NCBI RefSeq assembly: GCF_964340395.1
Contig: NC_135560.1
Location: forward strand, 4,815,498-4,879,497
Source: Glandiceps talaboti
Lineage: Eukaryota; Hemichordata; Enteropneusta; Spengelidae
Direction: 5' to 3'
DNA: 64,000 bases
This document shows positions 20,229-32,200 of the stretch, piece by piece. Every line of letters starts with the position of its first letter. Within the stretch, counting starts at the first letter, position 1. A program made the position numbers and the translations under genes. Below the pieces are notes generated by a model. The model searched no databases and was not told the DNA's origin. It saw nothing but the letters and a program-made list of their open reading frames with translations.

Positions 20229-23200
20229 ATGAAGACGTCATTGTTGTTGTCGATCTTGGCTACCTCACTGTCTTTGTCACTCGGAGTTCGTAAGTAAATG
20301 GCGTGGAAAAATCGCTTGCATTATAATTTTGTTATTTGTAACATTAGAACACCGAAACCCTGGACTGCACATACAAATATAAATGCATGGATTAGACGAA
20401 CTGTGTTCCAGTGAAACGATAATTTGTCGATTACTCACATTGCAGTCGTTTTATTTGATATTGTAATACAGATCCTCTCTGGATCGTTGATCTGTTGGGT
20501 ACACACAAAAAATGGGTGCTATTATCGAAGCAAGGTGGTATTGAATATTTAAATGAATTCATTATCAATATCAACATAAAACTAGAATAGACCTGCATCT
20601 GCTAACACTGTAACAGTAACACTGCGAGTCGTGTAAGTCATTTTTTCAGGTGAAATTACAAGAAACATGGGAATCAGACAGGTCACATTATGTACATGTA
20701 GTTGACGAGATGTGAAGTCAATTTTCAAGGATGGAAAATTTTAATTTTATAATCATTTTCCCTTCATTATATTACGAGTTCAACACAATTATTTGTCAAC
20801 TTCAACAGTCAAGGGTGTTGTAGCACGTACAGCTTCAGGTTTCTTTTTTAAAATCCAAATCCTACTCTTAGTGTTCATTCCATTTTTATGTATGTACCTA
20901 TAAATCACTTGTCTGACAAGATAGATATATTGATGGATGGTTAGCTCTGGATGTATATATGCTGTGATGTTCGACACCTCCTAGCATATACACCCAGAGC
21001 TAATGGAAGGCCAGCATTTCAGATGTATTTCTGTGCAATTGAAGTTGATTGAATTATTTTATATATTTAATTTATAATATTGAATTATAATATTTACCCG
21101 ATTTTCAGCACCCCCCCCCCAAAGAAATACCAAAACAAAAGATTTGACAAATTGCTCTGACTGAGCTAATGATATGGTTTGTTCTACCCTGTGAGTGTGA
21201 ACATTACTCAGTTTACTGTGATTTGCTGAGTGTTGTAACACTTGGATGATGATTAAATGCTGTGTTGTATTGGATGTATGGTCAATGTATTGAGGTAATT
21301 ATCATTTTGAAGGTGGGATTTGACATATAAAATGTTTCAATTTCTATTTCCAAGACAAGACACACACGTACATTTCACAATTACCGAACCAGCAGTTTAG
21401 ACGTAGACACATTCTCAATCTACTGGCTTTGCTGAATTGTCCAGTCTTTCAAATTAAACAAACTTATATTTAAAACTGTGTAGGTTTATGCTTTCTGAAA
21501 ATGTTCTTTTAATTCACTACCTTGTTAGTTTTATCTAAATTTCTCAGTGGTATTTTAAAAATAACTTGTTTTATTATGTTTGTAATGATCAAATCTATTA
21601 ACATCCCACTAACTACTGAGTAACAATTTGTTGACAAACAGGTTAATGGTCTGTTAGACTAGTTTAACACTTTCCTAATAGATTACACATGGACAACAAA
21701 TGATCCTAACATCTGAACTGAGCTGTTGGGCTGGGTTCTTTTCACAGTGGGTTCTTGGGATGGGTCATATTGTCTGGGCTCTTGGAAAATTACAGCCAAT
21801 AGAATGGTCCCTACACACTATGGCAAGGCCAGTGAAAACAGCACAGTGAATAACTTTGTACTACTACTAGTAGTAGTTATAGTAGAGATGTAATTCAGCT
21901 ATACAGAATGTAAAGTTTTGAATCAGATATTGGATGTATTTTATCGATAGACAAATGTTACAGTTACTGGTAGACTGTAAAATGCCTCACTGGGATGTCC
22001 TTTGCATCCCTTTTCTCATAAAAAGGGATGAGAAGATTGCCCTCAGTGGCTGATATCCTTCAGTCTAAGATACTCGGTGTGTGCCAAGGAAAATACTGAT
22101 TAAGAAACAGACAAATTATTCAGTAATCATAAAAAATCGTTAGTCATCAAATGGAGAGTAACTAGACAAATTGTGTGTGTGTCATGCTGGCTAGACAAAT
22201 TAATTAAACAGTGCTTATATATGAGAACAAGATAAGCAATGACAATGCCATGTTATTTTAACATGTCGTGCATCCTCAAACCTTGTGGACTTGAAATGTT
22301 TATTCTTTGTTTAGGCAAAATAAAATAAAATGTGTGTTTCTGATAACCTAACCGACCCTAGTTTAAGCCACCAACCCTAAAGTTTTTAATCATTTAAAAC
22401 AAAAAGATAAGAAATTCTTTATATTCTCGATCTTCATGCACATCCGTTTTCTTTCCCCAGTGATGCCTGTAAATATTTAGGGGTTGAAGCCAAATTTTCA
22501 AAAATAACAAGAATTAAAACGATAAAATAACATACATATCCCGACCTACTTACCCCATTCTCTGAGGCTATGTTATCAGAAATTTTCCACCGTAGCAAAC
22601 CATTTTTATGAGAAATCAGCAAGTTTCTTGTAAGTGAATTCATATGAATGCATATTTTGGTGTATTCACCTGTTTGGTGTTGTATTTTACCTCAGCATTG
22701 ATTAATTCAAAATATGATAAAATAACTAATTTATGAAGAGTGATGTCCCATGCGGCGATGCCTGTATGATGTAATGAAATACTACATTTGAAATACCTAT
22801 GATAAAGCAGGCGAAACCTATCTCACTGCCACTGTATGCATCACACACCCTTAAAGTTCATTTGATTTCACAGGATGCATCGATTCTGTTCACTGTAAAA
22901 CTACATTATTGAATCAATTTCTTTACAGTATAGCCAAGCCAGTAGCATGTATACCCTGTGATGTTTACAGAAAACTAGACTCTCCCAGTCCTCAGAGCAA
23001 AGCACATCGCCAAAAGGGCTGTTTTGTACCAATATTTACTACATAATCGTACTTCAATATCCTTGTACGGTGTGCCCTCAATGACCACATAGGGCTAACC
23101 ATTCTATTGCATGAAAACTGCAATGCTCCGTGTTACGGCTTCACTTCTGAAATATAGGTCAAAATGTAGTCAAAGCCACGCTAGAATCAAATATGGCTGC

Positions 23201-26200
23201 TGAACACCGTTTAACTCAACAGGATACTAAAACATTGTCTATAAATTTGCTTGAAAACAAGATGATGGACTATAAAATTGTATTGTAGTATTTCTAAAGG
23301 ACAGAAAGCAAATTTCTATATGGCAGAGTTTGAGAGAGAAATTTGAAGAATTTAGTTTTCTGGGAAATTCATCCCCAAGGCATCGCTCTATTGACTGTAT
23401 ATAAAATCTGCATAATTAGTAGTAGCAGTTAGTAGACTAAATTGTGAATGACTGATTATGTTGTTTGTTTAGATTTAATTTCTTTACTCCACTCCAGATA
23501 TAATGTTTAGTTTCTGCCACAAATAAAAGCAGCGAAAATGAAAGTCAATTAGTGTATTTACATGTTTTATATGTTTTTATTCAATGAGTGATAATTAAAT
23601 CCAAACTACTCTAGTTTACTGTGCAATTCATTATGTGAGTAATGATGTTAGCATTTGCATTTGATCATGCAGGAATATATTGTAATATTATAGGCCAAAC
23701 AAAAAAATACTACTGGTAGTGTGTTTCCTGATAACCTGACTGACCCCAGTTTAAGCCACCGACCCTAAACATTTTTTTACATGTAAAAAGGTAAAATTAT
23801 GACAATTTGATTCTATTTCCCTGTAGATTTTCTTGCCAAAACGATCTTTGGTTACTTTTTAAAAAAATCACATTCCAGAGAGAAACGATGTCTTTTCAGC
23901 CTATAACAACACAGTCTGCATATTGTGTTTGTCTACTTCTGAATCACATAATTGTCTTCATTTACTTCTTGTATACCTCATCAACTGTTATGGAAGTATT
24001 GTGACCAATGAGTATCTTGTCTTTGAGTTGAATAATTTTAAAAAATAATGTAGAATAAAATAAAATCCCGACCTACATACCCTAATTCCTAAAGTCATGT
24101 TATTGAAAACAATTTTTGTTGTTGAAATTTTGCCTAGAGTGGAATAAAAAATTAAGATATACCCGGTACTATTAGGTAATGTCATCAGGCCTAACAAAAA
24201 ATATTGTTTGGTTCCGATTACACTCAGTGTTTTAGAATAGGTTGGGTAGGTAGATTTTTAGCTCCCATATGGGAGGTACGGTAATGTCGTGGCGATGTCT
24301 GTCTGTCTGTCTGTTTGTTTGTCTGTCTGACTGTCTGTGCAGAAATTTTGTTCCACTGATATCTCAAAGAGTACTGAAGCTAATGTTCTTCAATTTACCT
24401 TGTGGCATTGCCAGACTGTAACTTAGTGCTGATTATGTTTTTAATGGGAGTTGCTTGCATAATTAATAATAATTTGCATAATTAATTGTCTTACCTGAAA
24501 TGAATTTTTACCAACTAAGTGTATCATGAACATATTCACTGTTATCAGTCATTCATTGTCATGGTTGACAGCATGACTTAAATCTGTTCCATGGACTACA
24601 ATATGCATCATACTATTTGACACTTGCATGAGGTCAAACTGTACAGTGTATAATTAGAGATATAGAGGATTAATCCTCTTTTTGCCAGGGAGTATTTATT
24701 TGTACGCAAACAACTACAAGTTGGGAAAAAATATTTTAAATGTCTTTTGACTAAAATGTGACATTTGTCAGAAAAGTATATCCAAGTACAGTATTTGTGT
24801 TCTATATGTGTCTCACATTCACAAGGACTTGTTTTTACTTGCATCGCAGTTGTCGAAATTGAACCTGCCAACTCCAAAACTCCAGTCGGACAGAATGTGG
24901 CCTTCACATGCACTACATCTACAGTGAAAGAAAGCCCTGAAAAATCTGTAATATGGTATTTCAAAAGATCTGGTAGTGCGGATCCTGAAGAGGAGCTAGA
25001 TGAGATGAATACACAGGCTTATGACATACAAACTACCTCTGTAGCACCTGGAGATACCACGAGTGTGCTGAATCTGAAAATTGTTGATTCCCAAGATAGT
25101 GGTTCATATATATGTCAGGAAACACAAGGCAACAACCGATTTACAGCTACCCTGATAGTATATACACGTAAGTTTTAATTTACTAATTTCACATTTCCTG
25201 TTCTATGTACAGCAAACAATTTATAGCTATCCTTTAAGTGTATTATAAATGAATTTACTAATTTCACAAATTGTACCTCAATCCTTTTATATAACCTGGC
25301 CTGTTTACAGTGCTGTTGAGATATATCGTTAGCTGGTCGTACCACCCTAGCCTAGCCCGTTTACGGTGCTGTTGAGATATATCGTTAGCTGGTCGTACCA
25401 CCCTAGCCTAGCCCGTTTACGGTGCTGTTGAGATATATCGTTAGCTGGTCGTACCACCCTAGCCTAGCCTGTTTACAGTGCTGTTGAGATATATCGTTAT
25501 CTGGTCGTACCACCCTAGCCCAGGCCGTTTACGGTGCTGTTGAGATATATCGTTAGCTGGTCGTACCACCCTAGCCTAGCCCGTTTACGGTGCTGTTGAG
25601 ATACATCGTTAGCTGGTCGTACCACCCTAGCCTAGCCTGTTTACAGTGCTGTTGAGATATATCGTTAGCTGGTCGTACCACCCTAGCCTAGCCCGTTTAC
25701 GGTGCTGTTGAGATATATCGTTAGCTGGTCGTACCACCCTAGCCTAGCCCGTTTACGGTGCTGTTGAGATATATCGTTAGCTGGTCGTACCACCCTAACC
25801 TAGCCCGTTTACGGTGCTGTTGAGATACATCGTTAGCTGGTCGTACCACCCTAGCCTAGCCCGTTTACGGTGCTGTTGAGATATATCATTAGCTGGTCGT
25901 ACCACCCTAACCTAGCCCGTTTACGGTGCTGTTGAGATACATCGTTAGCTGGTCGTACCACCCTAGCCTAGCCTGTTTACGGTGCTGTTGAGATACATCG
26001 TTAGCTGGTCGTACCACCCTAGCCTAGCCCATTTACGGTGCTGTTGAGATACATCGTTAGCTGGTCATACCACTCTAGCCTAGCCCGTTTACAGTGCTGT
26101 TGAGATACATCGTTAGCTGGTCGTACCACCCTAGCCTAGCTCATTTACAGTGCTGTTGAGATACATCGTTAGCTGGTCGTACCACCCTAGCCTAGCCCGT

Positions 26201-29200
26201 TTACGGTGCTGTTGAGATGTCGTTAGCTGGTCGTACCACCCTAGCCTAGCCCGTTTACAGTGCTGTTGAGATACATCGTTAGCTGGTTGTATCACCCTAG
26301 CCTAGCCCATTTACAGTGCTGTTGAGATACATCGTTAGCTGGTCGTACCACGTCCCTAGCCCTCGCATCAACAGCTTGTCGTGAGTATGTTGTCAAAACT
26401 AATCATTTTAATTTGGAAATTTTGCCCAATAGCCTGGTCGGGGACAGTATGCATTCCTTTCAACTGTGACAACTCATCAGACTATTATTATTTTTGAGCA
26501 ACTTATGCAAATATACACGCATTACCTTGACCAAGTTAGGTGTAGATCATGCACATGTAGTAGACGTGATAATTTACTTGATATTTACATATGATTATGT
26601 AAAATGAACAATTTTTTTTTTTAGGGGGTGGGAGAGGGGCTACATTAACTGTTTGAATACATAGTCAAGACAAGCTTTTGATTTGAGGGCTAGGGCGGTA
26701 TGATCAGCTAACGATGTATCTCAATAGTGCCATAAACAGGCTAGGCTAGGAAGTACAACCAGGTAATGATGTATCTAAACAGATTAATAACAACCCTTCA
26801 TGTTTAACATGTACATGTTACAAATTTCATATTTCTTATTCTTCAACAATCAAGTGTAGCTACTCTGTATACATGAGTTTACTGAGTTTACTACTGGTAA
26901 TGGATTCTCATTTCATATTCTAGAACAAGAATCAATATAGCTAACCTTTAAGTATATACTTAAAGGTTACTAATTTTGCAAATTGTCTACAATGATCGAT
27001 TTATAGCAACCGTTCATGTATATACTTGCGTGTACTAATTTCACATTTCTTTAGTCACTAACATGTATACTGTACTATCTAAAAACAAAACATTGCAAAA
27101 TACTGGTGCAGCATACCCAGTCATCATTTTGTGGAGATCTGCCATTGTAGTTTCTGAGTTGTGTACTTGATCATGAACTGACGTACACTATACAATGGCC
27201 TGTCACAACAGCATTGATAGCAGACAGCACATTACAGAATCGAGCCATTAGCTAAGGAAGTGGGGTTTCTTATCTTTCTTATCACTGAATAATGTTTGTT
27301 GGCAATATTTACAAATGTGATGAAGCACTGTTCCATAACACATCAGGCAAAGCTATAACACATCAGGCAAAGCTATAACACATCAGGCAAAGCTAAGCTC
27401 AATGTCATATCAGTTGTACTGACCCATTATCAGTGACATTGCAAATAGCTTTAGAGATCATGATGCAAACTATTTTTATGACACCCGACTTGCTGGCTCA
27501 CCAAGTCGGGAAAGTCGCACTTGAACCGTTAATGGCAAATATCCGTCATGAGAAGTAGTGGCTAAGTCCATATGTCACTTCCACCTTCCACGTGCAGAGA
27601 TGTTTTGATTGACACCTTTTCCCATACCGATAGGTGAAAGTGAATGAAGCTAACACTTTGTATCATGTTTAACATTCATATTTTTTTATTAAAAAGTGTG
27701 AAATCACAGGGTATCGTTTCCAGCCATCTAAGAAATAGATGTAGGACTATAGTAATTTTAGTTTACTACTTGTAGACTTACAAATTATTCCTTCCAGCAC
27801 CTCTGCAAAACACCTCTGCCTTATTTCTATGTAACTTGTGCATGCATTGTTATACCTATTGTTGAGTGTATCAAATTAATCAAGGCCAAGCTCTCCTTCA
27901 AAAATTCACCAATATTTGATATCTTTTGTAGTTGCTTTCTCATACCAATGCCAACCATCACCCGATTACTCTGTGCCATTGAACAGAACAATTAATGTTT
28001 GAGTCTCTAAGTGCCATATAGAAATCACCTTTATTGGTTGATTGATTTGACTTTAAAATTATCATGCCATTAGCAAATCTTGAACAAACCATTTCTTCCA
28101 CACAATTTCAGAAGTGTACAGACTTGCGCTCTGAATAAAGGGTTAAGGGCAGCCTTAATTCATTTCAAAGTTTCTGATTGTAGCACCCCACAAAAAAGGA
28201 TGGGTCATTCAGTTAATTAAAAATAAAAAATAATATTAAAAACATGAAATGTATGTGTATATCTTTGTGACGCTTTCAATTCAATATTGTACTTTTTTAT
28301 TTAACAGACTGAAGTATTTAGTAGAGAAGGAACAGAACGGTTTGTTTGATTAGTTAAAGATTTCACATTAATTTTTTACCAAATACATAGGGCCTAATCC
28401 TGAAATTTTCTTGGGATCAAGGAAATTTTATCTTACCAAGTCCTGAATTGAATTGAATTCATCCATTAACTCATGCAACTATACTTTAATTTGACTACAG
28501 CTCCACAAGTGGAACTCAGCAATCCCCAAGATGAAGCCACTAATGGAACCTATGGTGACGCAGGCAATGGAAGAAACATCCAGATTAAGTATGGTGTCAA
28601 CATCACACTTGAATGTAGTTCAAATCAACGTAATGTCACATGGAAACGAAATGGAGAAAGTATCACGAAAACTGGTCCACTTGATTTAGACGGAGATGAA
28701 GACATTGATGTTGATATACGTACAAATAATACACTCATAGTTGTCAACTCTGAACTATCGGATGCTGGTATATACGAGTGCATTGCTGAACATCAAGTTG
28801 GAGGCCAAGTTTTTACTGAGAAACAAAGTATTCAAATCACTGGTAAGTATCATTTGACACAATTCATCAACAATATGCCATATTCCAGTTATAGGGAAAA
28901 AATAAAAGATTTCTTGGTTTGGCCACTAGGAGTGCTGTTCACAAGCCATTTGTTAGCAGTAAGTGAGGGCTACATTAGTATAGAATAGGACTGTACAGCA
29001 GACACAAAATCACTCATTTTTAGTGTTGTTCCAGATGTACTGTTTTATTACTGACTACAAGTAATCCAAAACATACCTATCCACTACTGTAATGCCTTTT
29101 TAAAAACACGCAAGAGTTCTTTTTTACACACACTTTGTTCAGTTTCATGCTTTGCTGTATGACTAAGCAGTCATGGTAAAAGTTGTAGCTCTAACTTTGC

Positions 29201-32200
29201 CAAATCTAGGGTTCTGTTGTAATCAGATCATCCTTAGTTTCTCCATTTGAAAGTAACATAGTGTGGATCAGTTGTCATCAGATTTTGTCTGTGATCATGT
29301 GATTGGCTGTAACTCACAGAATCAAATACATAAATTTTGTCTGTGATCATGTGATTGGCTGTAACTCACTGAATCAAATACATAAATTTTGTCTGTAATC
29401 ATGTGATTGGCTATAACTCACTGAATCAAATATACATAAATTTTGTCTGTAATCATGTGATTGACTGTAACTCACTGAATCAAATACATAAATTTTGTCT
29501 GTAATCATGTGATTGGCTGTAACTCACTGAATTAAATACATAAATTTTGTCTGTAATCATGTGATTGGCTGTAACTCACTGAATTAAATATATAAATTGT
29601 GCCTGTAATCATGTGATTGGCTGTAACTCACTGAATCAAATACATAAATTTTGTCTGTAATCATGTGATTGACTGTAGTAACTCACTGAATCAATCACAT
29701 GTTGTTTTTTATAATGATTTGCTTTGCATAAACTTATGTGATCAAACAATATTCGTGTTTTGTTTTTCTAAAAAAATTAATAGAAAGTGTGTTCCATGCA
29801 GTACTTGTTATTACAGCTTATATAACTATATGATGATGCTGTATGTATTGATAGTGAAGTGTATTATATTATCATGGCAATTTCATTGTCTTTAATTGAA
29901 TCTATTGTATGATAACACACAAATAATTGAAATTGTAGAAATATAAATATACATTTGGATGCAGTCACTGTAGAATTAATTCTTACTTTTTTCTAATTTT
30001 GATATAGCTCCTATAAAGATACATTTGGAACAGTCAGTAAGTTTGGAGGAAGGAGAAACTGCTCGTATTCCATGCTCTGTATCTGGTTACCCACCACCTA
30101 CTATCACCTGGTCCCGTGGTCTGAAACCGCTGACTAATAGCTCAGATAATGGGCGTATTTGGATCTCAGAATCAACAGAGCCAGGCAGTAACATTCTAGT
30201 TTCTACACTCATAGTCAAAAAAGTTGTCCATGAGGACCGAGATCTTTACATATGCAATGCTACCAACCCTGCCAGGTCAATTAGTGATGAATGCCTGCTA
30301 AGAGTCAAAGGTATTGTGACTTTTAACATTGTTTTAAACACATACAATGTACATTACAGAATCAAGCCATTAACTAAGGAAGTGGGGTTTCTTATCTTTC
30401 TTATCACTGAATAATGTTTGTTGGCAATATTTATAAATGTGATAATTTAAAAGCACTATTACATAATACATCAGGCAAAGCTAAGCTCAATATGTAAGTG
30501 TGAAGCCCCTAATGTCATATCAGTTGTTATCAGTTTTACTGACCCATTATCAGTGACATTGCAAATAGCTTTAGAGATGCAAACAATTTTTATGACACCC
30601 AACTTGCTGGCTCACCAAGTCAGGGAAAGTTGCACTTGAACCGCTATTGCAAACAATCCGTTATGATATCTCTAGCAACCATCACCAAGCCCTTAGCAAC
30701 AGTAAAATTACAGTGTATCACATAGATCACAAGTGTAGGGTAGTCATGGGACTGAACAACATAAAGTGAACATAGAAATGCCAAGCAACCATCATGACAC
30801 CTTGAGAAAGTCAAACAGTAGGGTCTTATTCACAGATAACAACAATAATGGGCAGTATTTCCGTTTGCGTCAAATAATGTGTATTGTATGTATTATGACC
30901 ATCAAGGTACACACTACGTATGTGTGTATGCACTGCTGTAACTCTGAACAGTCTACCTAAAATATGTAGCGATTGTAGAATATTCCAAAAATGACCGTAA
31001 ATATGCCTAGTAACCAGAACTTTACCTTTAGCAACAATCAAATAGTAGGGTCTTGCTCAAAGATAACAACAGTAATGGGTTGTCAGTGACTGTCGAGCAT
31101 TCCATAATTGAACATTAAATATGCCAAGTGACCAAGCCTTTACCCTTAGCAACAACTAAAAAATAGGGTCTTGTAGTGAATAAATTTTCCCATTTATTTA
31201 CCACACTGCCATCTAGTGGTGAACAGTACGTACTCGTCATCAGTTTGTCCTGAGGAAGGCAACAGTCACATTGCCGAAACGTAGACATGAAATATAAAAG
31301 TAACTTGGTTGTGTATCCAAGAACATTATAATATTATTGAAGTTCCTTCCAAATTATGAACTTGGTTATTGAGATTCTGTATGAATCTATGGTCAATTTT
31401 CCCACCCAATTCACAGAACCTTAATATGAATGATTTAGAACTTGAACCCTAGAACTTAAAGTTTGTGTACGTGTATGTACATGTAAGTGTTTGAATATGT
31501 CGATCATTTATGTAAACTGTGTGCCCGTAACTGTGTGCCCGTACTAATTCAGCTGTATTTCTCTCTAAACTGTGTCCTACTAATAGTAATACAGCTATAT
31601 TTCTCCTTTAAACTGTGTGCCCCTACTAATTCAGATGTAATTCTCTCTAAACTGTGTGCCCCTACTAATTCAGCTGTAATTCTCTCAAAACTGTGTGCCC
31701 CTACTAATTCAGATGTAATTCTATCTAAACTGTGTGCCCCTACTAATTCAGCTGTATTTCTTATCTAAACTGTGTGCCCCTACTAATTCAGCTGTATTTG
31801 TCCTGTAAACTGTGTGCCCATACTTATTCAATTGTATTTCTTCTCTACATAGATCGTCTTGCTGCTCTATGGCCATTCGTTGGTATACTATGTGAAGTTA
31901 TAGTCTTAATTGTTGTTATTTTGATTTGTGAACGAAGACAGAAGAGTAAACAGATGCAAGAATACGATGATGATGAGATGTCTGATTCAGAGTAAGTCTT
32001 TGTTTATGGTTGTCTTAATTACTCATACTTAAACATTCCTTTCAAACATTTTCTTTCAGAGTTGTATATGTCAGCACTCTCCCAAATACTTAAAGACCTA
32101 CTCTGCATATAAATAGGGGTCAGATTAAGATGACGCTCATTATGCTAGATGATTTTGACCTTGAAATATGCTCACAGAGCTCATAGAGCACCTATGAAAC

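Noticed and set aside
24292-24340. CTGTCTGTCTGT stretch in basigin intron 1 as a separate feature
   Set aside because: Very short microsatellite with no further structure.
31487-31995. 93- and 73-codon frames before the basigin membrane exon, seemingly extending it upstream
   Set aside because: The upstream part is the 39-bp minisatellite; the true exon starts at the AG at 31852 as shown by phase and by family homology.
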